From: Caprella mutica
Taxonomy: Eukaryota > Arthropoda > Malacostraca > Amphipoda > Caprellidae
Direction of reading: 5' to 3'
DNA length: 64,000 nt
Assembly: GCA_947561585.1 (NCBI GenBank)
Contig: CANNZV010001058.1
Location: 1 to 64,000 of the forward strand
Part shown: piece after piece, positions 50,297 through 62,905 of the stretch
Layout: every line of letters starts with the position of its first letter
Position numbering within the stretch: position 1 is the stretch's first letter
Translations under genes and position numbers: made by a program
The notes under the pieces: generated by a model
The model's input: only the letters and a program-made list of their open reading frames with translations
What the model was told of the DNA's origin: nothing
Database searches by the model: none

Positions 50297-50515
50297 TTAA
50301 TTGGTAATTAATGAAGAACAGTGTATTATAGTACCCTTGTCTCCTACAAGATCACAAAGTCTCATTAATAGTGTTACAGGATTCATTATCATTATGCAGA
50401 AATCTTTTTTATTAGTGCATCTTGGTAACTTCATCTCAGGTTTCTTTACACAGACATCATATTCACTGTCTCCAATCTTTTTCAAATTAGTCTCAAACCT
50501 CATAATCTAGTGCCC
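50297..50515 (-). other. Candidate exon or gene relic
   Basis: A 68-codon minus-strand ORF (NLKKIGDSEYDVCVKKPEMK..) with coding-like composition. It is followed, in another frame, by a further open stretch ending KFGKDFRQCLQH-stop near 50217 and then by an AATAAA. An acceptor-like CACTAG lies just before it. It is not recognised and could be a frameshifted relic. Confidence 0.3.
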
Positions 50516-50605
50516 AATGGTCAAATTATATACATTTTTTTCCATAATTCTCACACTGCCAACCCGTATTCATTCATTCATTTAAAAAGAATTCATTTCA
50601 ATATA

Positions 50606-50837
50606 CTGTAGAACTCCTCTGTTGTGGATTCCTCTATAGTGAGTCTAGAGACATGAGTAAGTGATTTACCCAAAAAGTGAGCCAATTTCGTTTAGTCAAT
50701 CATAAAAGGACCATCAGTTTTCTAAAACTGATGGCCATTCATGACAGACTAAAGAAAATTTGTTCACTTCAGGATACATTCCTTACTCAGTACTATAGAT
50801 TCACTATACAAGAGTCCACAATAGAGGAGTTACACAG
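50606..50837. mobile_element. pogo-like MITE copy 1
   Basis: 232 bp between TA dinucleotides. The ends (CTGTAGAACTCCTC and, reversed, CTGTGTAACTCCTC) are of the CAGTANAACTCCTCTATA type seen in pogo/Tigger-like MITEs. An internal inverted repeat (CTAAAACTGATGG) forms the centre. Confidence 0.75.
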
Positions 50838-51404
50838 TAGTATGACCGTCTTACAATGTGAAATATCTTTTATCATATCATTCTGACGGGTAGAGTGACT
50901 TGACAAATTTTGTTAAGTGCAATATGTATAAGCTGTACTTGTATCTAAACATACAATTTAGATATATAACTATGAGAATTATGATATCTATAAGTATACA
51001 TTGTAAATTGTTTTACATTGAACAAACAGTAACTGTAAACTATTTTCTGTAATAGGGTAACTTCTGAGTTATCGGTAGATTCCAGATTTTCGGACATGTA
51101 AGGAAAAATATAATAACTATTATATATCATTTATTTTAATTTTTGTTCAGGTATGTAAATCAAAGTATTAAACTAATTACTCTCCAATACTGAGTGAGAG
51201 TTTATTAAGCTATGGTTGGATTTCAAAACTTTTAATTCATTCTCTACTTTGAACTTCCATCATTGAGCTTTCATCATTTTAATATATGAAACAACAGGAC
51301 CTCAAAATCATTTTCTTTTATTATAACTCATAGAAAATGAATTGTAGAAGGACTTACAATTTTATACGATATCGTTATTCAGACCTCGTGTAATTACAAT
51401 TTTT

Positions 51405-51544
51405 AATAACTCTGAATCGTTATTTTGGTAATAAAAACGGGGCCTGCCAGTACATACCTTGCTCGCAAATGCTCCAGACATTATTACATTGCTTGTACAA
51501 ATAACTTTTTTCGCGCTTGACCAAGAAATATGACTGTAATATTA
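51405..51544 (-). repeat. 140-bp direct repeat, copy 2, with exon-like core
   Basis: Counterpart of 48863-49002. The exon-like core is at 51481-51458 and differs from copy 1 by one silent change (GCA to GCG). The donor GTATGT is kept. Confidence 0.75.
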
Positions 51545-52798
51545 CTTATTTACAACTGTACTTATTCCATGAATCTCGTATAAAAACTTCTCTCTGTACA
51601 TAATATAAATGATGAAAGTTTCTTTGGGGAGCGTCCACATGTTGTGTATAACTTCGATATTAGTATCCATTTTTCTAATTATTATATAAAATAGGCATTA
51701 CCTACAATGAAAACAAGAACATACGTAGATATAATGCAATACCAGCGATTTTCCCGTTAAAATCTTCTCAATATAAACCTGCAACTAAATTTGTATTAGT
51801 GTGATTTAATACTCTGATTATATTGTTCAATTTCAATCGTGTGAAGCAATCAAATTTACTTCAACAGTAAAGAAAACATCTTCAACTTTACTATATTTAA
51901 CCATCCTCACTAGAGTATGACTACAAATATTTTATTTAAAATAAAATCGTACTCTCATAAGTCATCCCCAAACGCAATAAAAAATAGACATCGTCTCCAG
52001 TTTAATTTTGAGAGGACAAAATGCTCAAAATTGAGTAGGTTTTGGGTTTCTCAAATCCTTTAATTTCCGGAAATCCTCACACAAACTTGAGTCACTGCTT
52101 CTTTGAGGGAGGGTTTGGGATTTCAACTTAGATTGCATGTTGTCGACGAACACATTTTATGAGTTTGGCCATTAGGACTTAAGGCGACTACACTATTTAT
52201 CAGCTTTTGCAAACTGATGACACAATTTTGCTGGCATGGTCAGGATCATAAAATATGGTTGTGTATGTGTCCTCTATATAGTTGGGGTATTGAAAGACTT
52301 ATTAATACATGTGAGTTACAGAAGTTTTTCATCATAATATAAATCGAAATTTTGAAACTATCATTGATGAAAATATACCGTATAAATGATTTAAGTGTAT
52401 TTTTATAAACTTTAAAACCTGGAGAAATGTGCAATTTTATTTAATGGTTTATATACCTGAAGGTAATAGAAGGAGCCATTTAATAATTTTTTTAATCGTA
52501 CGTCATACGATTTAATATCATTGGATTTTTATTATATATTTCCAACTATATTTACCATTTGAAGAACACGATAAGCGTTCAAAATTCAACCCATACATTA
52601 GAAATAAAAGATAATCCACCCTAATCCACCCTATCCATCGAATCTCTTTTATGAAATGTTTAATCGAATACCGACAATCAATTACTTCAAAAAGATCTCC
52701 CCATTCTGGTAAAGCAAACACACACTGTAGTTCTCATCAGCACTTCCCCTCAGATTGTAATTTGTTCCTCCGCACGATATACATCTCCCAGATTAGAA
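51545..52798. other. No gene seen
   Basis: AT-rich intergenic DNA leading into the 12-bp minisatellite. Short ORFs only. Confidence 0.5.
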
Positions 52799-53262
52799 TT
52801 AGAAGAGATATGTGGTGAGATATGTGGTGAGAGATGTAGCGAGATAGGTAGTGAGATATGTAGCGAGATATGTGGTGAGAGATGGAGAGATGTGTTGAGA
52901 TATGTAGCGAGAGGTGAAGAGATGTGGCAAGAGATGTAGCAAGATAGGCAGTGAGATATGTTGTGAGATATGTTGTGAGAGATGTGGTGAGAGATGTAGC
53001 AAGATAGGTAGTGAGATATGTGGTGAGAGATGGAGAGATGTAGCGAGATATGTGATGAGAGATGTGGTGAGAGATGTAGCGAGAGATGGAGAGATGTGGT
53101 GAGATATGTAGCGAGATAGGTAGTGAGATATGTAGCGAGATATGTGGCAAGATATGTGTAGAGTTTTTTGTGGTGAGAGATGTAGCGTTATAAATGGGGA
53201 GATATGTAGCCAGAGATGTAGCGAGAGAGAGAGAGAGCAAGAGATGTGGTGTTATAAATGGC
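52799..53262. repeat. 12-bp minisatellite (GAGATRTGTRGY)
   Basis: About 460 bp of variants of GAGATATGTGGT / GAGATGTAGC. Because the unit is 12 bp, one minus-strand frame stays open for 180 codons of Thr/Ser/His/Tyr/Leu/Ile repeats. Confidence 0.88.
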
Positions 53263-54889
53263 GAGTGTTTCTGTACCATTTCTACTCAGTTGCTTCATTT
53301 GTATTATAATGTAGGGAATTTATCTCAAGGAAATCCTTCTGAAACAAAAGTAATATAGCTGGACTTAGTTGTGGCAACGTTAAGCCGCCTCCGCAACAAA
53401 AAAGAATCTTGGTCAGTTCTCGGTAGATTAGAGTTATATGAGCTGAGATATTTTATTTCACTCGTGGCTTATTATGAATTTGTATGTGATATGAATGGTA
53501 TGATATGAAAGGGAAATTCATTCTGCTTAAAATTATAAATAGTAATGTAAGTGATTATGATACAATTTTAGCATGAATATTTTAATTGAAAAGTTTTTTT
53601 AATTTTATTTTATCTTAATTTAAATTTTTTTTAATTATAAATATTCTAAACATTTTAATCGGTCTCTTCACCAAAGTAAAATTTCAAATATTACCTTTAA
53701 ATTTCTCCCGCATAATTCATGATTTATTATTCTATTAAAAATAATCCCGAACTTGTAGAATAAAATTCGCATGAAGTTAAAACTAATATATAACTTAATT
53801 TATATGTATCACATGTTTCTCATATTTTATTGCACGCATGCTAATATAAATATTGGTATATTAAATTGCATATAACTAGTGCAAACCTTGTTTATAATGT
53901 TCAATTACAACTTCTAACTTACTTCGAATTGAATCTGAGAACTTTTCTATCCGTGAAGCCGTCTTAATTTAAAACTTCGAAATAGGTTTTCATGGTGTCG
54001 GTTTGAATAGAATAATTTACATGGAGTTACATAATTAAATTGGAATATAGTGGTTACCATGCATGCAGGGTAGTACTGCAGAAGAAAATTCACCAAATGG
54101 ATATAAAAGTTTATAATCTTTAATGGATTAAATTATAATATATTTGATGAACCTTTTACACGGAAACTGTTACTAGATTTATTATTACAGTGGAAGTCCT
54201 CTATAGTGAACTACAACTATTCACCTTTTTTCCCTTAATTATCATATATCATTTTCTGTCATTGAAAAAAGATTCTGCACAATAATTCTTCTTTAAAAAC
54301 ATGGAATAATAATTTCAGAATATGAGCAATAATTTGTTTTTTCGTTTAGGAGTATTTCGAATTTTTGGCTTGCGGCTACATAATTTCAATGTCATTTTCG
54401 TATGACTTTACTTTCCGTATGTATTCTGAAATGAATAAATAATTTACTAAAAGAATAATCTTCGGAATAAGTAACGACAGATGAAAGAATGAATACCTAT
54501 TGAAAAAAATTATTACAGTTAATAGTACTGTCACAAATAAACCCACTGCAGACAATATTTCTTATAGAATCAAAAAAAATTGTTACTCTTATGACAATAG
54601 ACAAGAATTTCATTCACCGTAAAAGCTTTCAGACAACATCAATATTTAGTAGTTATATTATTTATATTATTCATATTATTTACTACACTGGGTAAAATTT
54701 CCATTTAATATTTTTTAAACTCAATTAAACATTTAGATTGTGAGCATAGGAGAACAAACATGGTTCTGCATTTAAAGTTTGATTTTTATATCAAACTCTG
54801 AACTTTACACGAGTTTCATTTTTGAAGTTGCTATCCAATGGTGTTATATTCTCTAATTGAAAAAATTACCTTTTTTTTTTAGTGTAATA
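53263..54889. other. No gene seen
   Basis: Very AT-rich. No open frame above 60 codons and no recognised element. Confidence 0.5.
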
Positions 54890-55121
54890 CAATATAACTC
54901 CTCTATAATGATTGCTGTATAGACAATTCAGAGTCTTGAGTAATGGAGTAGCCTCTATAGCGAACAAAATTTCTTTAGTCTGCCATGAATGGCTATTAGG
55001 TTTAGAAAACATATGGTCAGCTTATGGCAGACTAAAGAAAATTTGTTCACTATAGAGGCTATCTCCTTACCCAGGACACTACATTCACTATACAGGATTT
55101 CTTTATAGAGGAGTTTTACTG
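54890..55121. mobile_element. pogo-like MITE copy 2
   Basis: 232 bp, the same length and interior (CAGACTAAAGAAAATTTGTTCACT) as the copy at 50606. The ends are CAATATAACTCCTC and, reversed, CAGTAAAACTCCTC. TA is kept on the left only. Confidence 0.75.
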
Positions 55122-55394
55122 AATGAAGAATAAGGTATTATTTGAACTCTTAATATATTCATCACGGAAAACAATGTTCTTGTCCCAATAATGATACCAT
55201 ATTACCAATATTGGGACAATGTTGTCCGAGACCTGGGATGATATCAATTTATAATGCAAAATTTATATTCATTTTAATTGTAATTTGTTAAGATACGATC
55301 GATATTTGGTCCGATAAATTATGAATTTAGTGAAAAAATTAAAACTTCCGAAAAAAAGGTTGATATATTTTAGTAATTATTTTAGAAAAGACCT

Positions 55395-55582
55395 TTAGCT
55401 GTTATTTTTTGTTGAATCCCACATCAAACATAATCCCCCTTCTAAAGGACAGTCATTAAAACTCCTGCGTCGTCTCAATAAAACTGTTTGTTTTCGCGGG
55501 TAAATTTGCTTGTAAATCTTGTTGCATTCGCAGTCCTTATTTTTAGTGTCTGCATTTGTGTTGCTCTGAAGTTCGACTAAAA
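55395..55582 (-). other. Candidate orphan terminal exon
   Basis: A minus-strand segment after a pyrimidine/CAG acceptor (55585-55583), open for about 60 codons to TAA. It contains DCECNKIYKQIYPRKQTV and NDCPLEGGLCLMWD, and is less AT-rich than the flanks. I do not recognise the protein. It may be a real last exon, a gene relic or chance. Confidence 0.3.
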
Positions 55583-55913
55583 CTGAAATTAAAGGAGAGG
55601 CTCTTTGCTGATGGAACAACGCGAACACAGATAGTTATTTTGGCCACAGATTTTTATGGAATGACGCAACAACTTGAACTAATGGTTGTTCTTTTTATAT
55701 ACCATTGTTCTAAATGAATGGTAATACAGTACATAAATTTGATTAAATATTGTGTGTTGAAATTCATATAACTCATTCATATCAAAAATGGAATATAGCA
55801 ACAATATTAATTATAAAATCATTTTGTTGCTTAAATAGATGTCATCGGCATACACTTTTTTCACTGGACGGGTTTTTTATTTTTTATTTTGTTTCTATTA
55901 ACCATAGCATATA

Positions 55914-56127
55914 CAGTATAACTCCTCTATAATGAACTCCTCTATAGTAAACAATCCTGATCAGTAGAGTCCTGAATAGTGAACTTACCTCTATAGCGAA
56001 TATTTATTTTAAATAGAAGTAAAATATTATACATAGTCTGCCTAGAAAAGGCCAGTTTTCTATTCATCTCTGAAATCCCCTATAGTGGAGTAAACTAGTT
56101 TGAGTTCACTATAGAGGAGTTCCACTG
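55914..56127. mobile_element. pogo-like MITE copy 3
   Basis: 214 bp with TA on both sides. The ends CAGTATAACTCCTCTATA and, reversed, CAGTGGAACTCCTCTATA are the best preserved of the family in this window. Confidence 0.8.
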
Positions 56128-59100
56128 TAACATTTAATTTAAATGAACTTTCTTAGGTAAAAAGATTAGGGGAAATGTTGTAACCCGTATTAACTTCTAT
56201 TAAATAACCAAAAATTCGCAATATTTTATTTTTGACGTCATTAAAATTAATTGGTAATGTAATCTTGATTTATAACATTATTTGAAGTATATTTGCATGA
56301 AATTAATAAATGTATGAAAAATGAGTAATTATTTACTGTTCACATTATCTATTATTATAACTGCAAGTACAACGACATAAAACCTCCTTTAATGGTCTAC
56401 GATTTCATTAAATATTCCTGTTTATGCTTCTGCAGAGACGATAAATACGCTTTATTTCTGCGGAAACCCATTGATTCGACTAATTTGGCTGATATTTCTC
56501 CAAATTAAATAAGAAACTTTAAGCAAACTCAAATGAAATTACTCCAGAAGTTATTCTATTATTCACCCAAACTGGAAATGACTGCAGACAAGTTGGAACT
56601 AATGAAGCCCCAAGCCGTCAATTGGAGTTTGTTTAATTTAACAGACCCGTTCGTACACTTGAGAACGAGATGGAAACGAACCCTATGGTGTTTAGTTCAG
56701 AAATTAGATAAAACGAACCAAGGTGATGCAGGATTTGACTTCATTTTATATTGTTATCTTGAAGATGGATGAATAAATCTAACTAAGTAACTTATTTATT
56801 ATAATTAAAGCATTTTATAAGGTATCCATAAAAGTCAATTCAAATGTAGGCTTTAGTGCATGGGAAATAGAATTGAATCTCTCAATTAGCTTCGCACTGT
56901 TGTTATTTGGTTGTAATCGTCTTTTTTATATATACTAGGATTTTTTAATTGGAGTTTTTTTCAGAAGAAGTTTTCTATTTTTGTGTTAGGTATACTTCAC
57001 TTCAGTATAAACACTTCATTTTTAGTCACACTCGTTATAGTTACTGATGTAGCTTTTAATCATGAGCATTGTTATGGACTGGTAAGTAACTTTGTTTATA
57101 GAGCTACTTTCTTCCCTGACAGCTTCTTCGAAGTCTCGTGTATTTTATTTCTTTTATTATCACTAATTTAACACAGCTTTCATTCCTACAAAGTTTTTAA
57201 AGAGTCAGTCCTAACAAGCTATTGGAGTATAAAATACCTCCTCCACTAGTCCAGTGCAAAACCTTGAATTTTCGAGATGCATTCAACTGAAATCTTTTAC
57301 GGAGATTCAAATCCACTAGTGATCCCTTGAAGTGTAAAGAGATTCAATCTCAAAGATTCCTCTGTCAAAATATCCGAACAAGGTTTGAACATCTCGCTTC
57401 TGGAAGCATTCTCCTACAAAGTGAATAAGGATTTTTGCTGTAGAAGAGATCCTATACTTCGGCCTCTCTTGAGCTTCGATATCAGAAAAGAAAATTTTAT
57501 ATCTTACGGTAATTCATATAATATGAATATATATATATGCTTTTTGATTATTGGCTTCTACCATTTTTGTCTACTGATTTAACTTTATTCAGATAAAGTA
57601 AGGGTAAAATTATATGTTGGCACCAAGAAAGTATTCTTAGCTTACTTTGTTCATAATGAATTGACACCTAGTTAGTTTGTTTAAATATGAATTACTGCAT
57701 TTATGGATATTTTTCGGAACAATTTATATCTATTATATTCAAGTAAGATGCAAAAAATATGTTATTGATTACATTTAGCTACACATCTTTATATAATCTA
57801 ATTTAAATGAATGGTTATTACAAGGCTTCCGATTTGAGTTCATACTTCGAAAACTGAAATAGAAAAATAAATGTTGATGAAATAGAGATAATTATATTAC
57901 TAAAATTCACTTTAGATATTATCTATTTTTTAATCCATGTGTTTAATCCAATATAATAAATCATTTTAACCTAAAATTATTGAAGTAAATTCATATATGA
58001 TTATACATTGGTTAAAATTTTATAAAGAAATTGTATTTTATTTCAATACTCACTGAAAGGCATAACTAGATACTTTTATGAAAAGTATTAAGCGATGCGG
58101 GTAAATACAGATTCGATTCCTGCAGATTGATTTCCTATCGAAATTCCGCGGATTAAAAGAATATCCTGAGACATTTATCGGGAATCCTACTAACAGGATC
58201 AGCGATCACACGTGAATCTGAATATCAGAAACGGATTTTAGCTCAACAGTTCTGATATTCAAGTCTTCCACCGTCTCGTCTGATCAGTCTATTCTATCGT
58301 GAAATGGCCGAATAGCGGCGGCGTCATGTGAGAGTGCTATCAAATTTGATTCTCAAATACGGTTTGCTTTGGAATTATACGAGCTGAGTTCCCGTTTGAT
58401 TCCATTCTGATACTGCACGTAGTTGAAATAGTGGAACATCGCAAGCTTTAATTTATTTACTCGAGTGTCATACAGTAGTATGAAGAAAAAAATTGACCGA
58501 TTGAAGATTATTTGCAGAGTAATTGGTCGTTTTCCGTATAAGTGAACATGTAGTTTATCCATTTTTTTTTATAACTCTCTTACTTCCATTTCGAATGATC
58601 TTTGAATGTGCTTAAAATCACAAGCCATAAATTGAACATCGAGTTTCTTCTGTTGGTGTTTATAACCAAACTAGGACTGAAGTTTTGTTTGAGCTTTGAA
58701 CGCTACGCGACTTCAAATAGAATCCGGATGGTTGGAAAAACACCAATTTGTCCTCAATGTTTGTAGAGGAAGCTTCTGATCTGGAGAAAAGCGAGTCTAA
58801 CATTGTGTCTCCAAAGGAAATGAGATGAAATAAATCGCTATTCAAGTAAATGGAGAATTGAAGAGACTTTTAACAACTAAGAGAAATTGCGCCTGCTGAA
58901 AAATGTTAGATTTAATTAATGTGACTTCAATCATTCATGATCATCTATACATATATATAGTCCTTGGATTGAACTTACTTCTTGATAATTGATATTATGC
59001 ATGAATTGAAAGAACAATGAAATATTACTGTTATCCTAAGTATGGAACAAGTTTGAATACCATGAAGTTTCTACAAGAGATTTTCTACTGGGATTCTTCC

Positions 59101-60368
59101 ATCTTGACAGCTACGTTCTTGAAATGAAATATTCCGAACCTGAAGTTCTATGGTTTTTGACATAATTTAGAATTCGATCGCTTTAAGTTATTATTTATAG
59201 ATTAATTATAACATATATGTATATTACAAATTTCATAATATTATCCATATCAATTATATAAAATATTTTAGTATATATTGTAATTTCCCGAGGAATATAA
59301 CGCAAAAGATGATTAATGATTAAATATACCAAACAAAAATTATTAAACTTAGCAGTTAAATAGCATAACTATAACATTTTGCTTCAAAAATGTAAAATGG
59401 CGTTCAAACATATGCGTTTATTCTTTCAAACTTATGCAAATTTAGCCTCAATCACGTAGTATTCTAGAGCTAAATCCTACAAGAAAGAAACACATGCAAA
59501 GTCAAAACCGAACATCCAGCCAATTGTTTAGTAGATAAGCCGAAAATATCACGCTCGAAGAGTCAGAGGAAACCCAATCGAGTGGAAATGTGCAGGCGAA
59601 CAATTTGTTTGGCTGACCCTCCCTTCCTCTCTCTCTCTTTCTTGACCTTCCTTTCCCTCATAACAGTTCCGTGGCTTAATAACATCATTCATTCCATTCC
59701 AGTGGTAATTTCTTGCCAAGCTATCATTCCTACTTCTTTGTGAGAACCATTCAAGAATCCATTTGTGTTATTTGCCGTGAAATTTCATTTGGATGCCTAA
59801 TATTCGTGCAATGAAATAACCTTTTAGAGAAACCATCATTGAACCGCACTTGCCATGTCGGTTGCTTTTAAATTTTTGTATTAGGTTTTATATTTCAATT
59901 GCTACGATAAACCACTTTCATATCAACTTTCTCAGAATCACCGATTAATATGTTATGCAGTGATTCTTTTTTATTCTGTAATATATTAATCAAACAAGGA
60001 AAATGATATATCGTCATTGTTTAAAGTTATGTATATAGAGTATAATAAAATAACCTAATTGATGGGAAATGCATATATATGATAGTACGTTGAATACATT
60101 GGCATACATACATTTTTATTTTAACAGAGTATGTACTTGAATATTCCGAGTGGAAACAATTGCCAATGGCAATAACAAATAGAATGTATATCACATAAAA
60201 TCCGATTGACGATTATGCATTGTTTTGGTGTTTTGTTGCTCTCATTAATGAACGTCTGAATCCTTGACTATATCATGAAGAATAGAAAGACTTTAGAGTT
60301 AAGGTGAAATAAAAAAGTAACTTTAAGAACATTCCTATATTACAATATATTCAGGGAAAAAGAAAATA
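56128..60368. other. No convincing gene in 4.2 kb
   Basis: Contains a 79-codon plus-strand ORF (56533-56772) with no recognised homology, the dispersed repeat near 57055-57150 and a CT-rich tract at about 59610-59660. Splicing signals do not link the short ORFs into a gene that I can defend. Confidence 0.45.
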
Positions 60369-60634
60369 CAGTAAAACTCCTGAGTTATGAAGTTTTTAGT
60401 TATGAAGCACTCGAGTAATGAAGGACCTGAGTTATGAAATGCTCCTGAGTTATGAAGTATTTTCTATGTGTATGTTATAGAAAACGATATTCGTCATGAA
60501 TTTCGTGCTACTTATCCCTCAAAACCGTAGTTTTCTCGAAGATTTCGATCATAGAAAACTACAAGCGTCCCTGAGTTGTGAAGTGGCTCTGAGATATGAG
60601 GTAACCAATACTTCATAACTCAGGAGTGTCACTG
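60369..60634. mobile_element. pogo-like MITE, second subfamily
   Basis: 266 bp with TA on both sides. The end CAGTAAAACTCCTGAGTTATG and its inverse are followed by repeated GAGTTATGAAG units facing each other, unlike the CTATAGTGAAC interior of the copies at 50.6-56.1 kb. Confidence 0.75.
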
Positions 60635-61278
60635 TATTTAGATCTATATAGTGTCAGAGACTAAGTTTTTATCTTGACTATTTGCTGCCGTTGGAATCAT
60701 ACGTCACAACATTCATGTGAGCATATGTCCCAATATTATTTTACAGTAGACAATATTTTTTTGTTAATTTGTTCAGTTACAGTTGAAATGTATAGATTTC
60801 ATTTCTAACTTACATACTTAACATTATCACAATGCTTCATAGTTTTTATTTTTTTATGTGATAAGTATGGATTCGTCCTTAAAGAAATGTTTCATAAAAT
60901 ACTATTGGCAAAAATCATTTGGTAGTGAAAGGGTTGATGACATTGAAGAGGATAGGAATTTTCGTATATATTATCGAGCACAATGTGAAAACCTACGATA
61001 ATAGAGAGAACATTCGTAGCCATAGCTTGGTTATTTCCAGTTTCTCTTCTAATGACCATCATGTGAGATATCTACAAAGGTTTACGAGAAGGTAGCCGAT
61101 TAAAGGCCGCGTAATCACCTGTACTAACGACAATTATACAACACAATCAAAGGACTACTTCAATTTCTAATTATTGCAACCTGTGTTGCTGAATCCTAAA
61201 GAACTGGAATAGTCAGATTATCATTCAACATGGAAACCAATTTTTCCAAACAAGTTATTTTTATGATCCGTACTTATA

Positions 61279-62414
61279 CGTGGACCGACAATTGGGCACG
61301 CCGAAAGTTGAGCCCAAGATAATTGGGCTCAGGACAGTTGGGCCCCACGACATTTGGCCACCAAGACAATTGGGCTCACGACAATTGGGCCCAAAGACGA
61401 TTATATCATTTGTCCACTTTTTCAGAGTCTACTGTATTAACTTAATTAAAGACCATTGCTACATTAATAACTATAGGGATGTGACAATATGCGTTTTGCA
61501 TAAAAATATAATCTTGAGCATAATTAGAATAAAGAATATTCCTAATATTAAAAACATATTCCTGTTATGAACATAGAACATATTCATTTCATGAAAAAAT
61601 GCTATTTTTCTTTTAAAGTACTACAATTTTCTGTCCTGAGATAGGTCATGTATTTGTAAGCAACAAATTTCCTGGTTACAGTACCTCCATAGTGAACTCT
61701 TAGGTAACGAACGAGTTAGGATTTAGACAATGTAAAATAAGAATGTAACTATTTTAGATGAAAAGTGGGTATTTAAAGAAGTATGTGGTCTACCAAGACA
61801 TGCTGAAATTATTCGAACATACAAACAAGTCGAAATACAGTTAATATGAATTTGTTGCAACCTGTTCACTATGAAGCGTTTAATATTTATTATTACAAAA
61901 TGTATTCTCATAATCTCATTTTATCCCTACAACTGTTCAATTTTCCTTAGTTCAATGTAACAGAATCTTTAAAATTCACCCATTTTATAAACTAAATATT
62001 ACTGTGACAACTTCGTCAGACGATGTACACTACACATTGAATCCACATGACATGATTCAAGTTGATACGACTTATTTAAATACTTCAAAGGTTTTAATTA
62101 CACCGAAACATGAGATTAGTATCTAAATGTGATTTAATAGGCTTGCTAACTTATACCTTATCATGTATATCAATCGAATTAAAAAATTATAAACATATTA
62201 ATAGAGAATATAAAGCATATTTCAAAGATAATATTGTCACTACCCTAGTAATAACAAAGTAACACACTTCTTTATTGTGTCATCTGCTCAATTTTTTTCT
62301 GGACTCAATTGTTCTGGGGCCCAATTTGTCCTGGGCCTAATTGTCGGTGGGCCCAATTGTCGATGTACCCAATTATCGGGGCCCAATTGTCCTGGGCCAA
62401 ATTGTCGGTGCACC
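61279..62414. mobile_element. Foldback element FB-b copy 3, inverted relative to copy 1
   Basis: About 1.14 kb. The left array is at 61285-61400 and the right array at 62290-62410. The flanks GTACTTATA (61270-61278) and GTACGTATA (62415-62423) match at 8 of 9. The interior is the reverse complement of copy 1 over nearly its full length. No transposase ORF. Confidence 0.87.
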
Positions 62415-62905
62415 GTACGTATAGCAGCATAGACTGTAAGTAGTTCACATAGTCAGCAAAAAACATACATGACTAGCTTTAAATTATCTAAAATAGGTAT
62501 TCGTGTACATGTACACTAATGACGCATCTGACCATTTTTTAGGTAATGTGGAATATGTTCCACCATTTTCAAATAGTAAATTTGATTTAAGCTCGGTTCA
62601 TACTAGGACAAGTTGTTAGGGAATTCATCCGAATTATTGTAAGATTTCACCTAGCTATGGTTCTCGTTATTAATTTTGGTTAGTTTGTTTACTATTTAAA
62701 TTATTTCATTAATCTATAGTATAAGTTTCTTTAGATATGGTGAAAGCTTAATTAATACTGTCAATAATACTATTTTTGTAATAAATAATACCAAGTGGCG
62801 ATACTTCAATAAAATAGATACTGAAAATGTTGCAAGAAAGTAAGTATCGTTTACCCAGCTTGTAAAAAATGATTCTAGAATTACCTTGTTACCCTATTAA
62901 TTATT

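Noticed and set aside
52737..53279. 180-codon minus-strand ORF
   Set aside because: It is only the translation of a 12-bp minisatellite; low complexity, no domain, no splice context.
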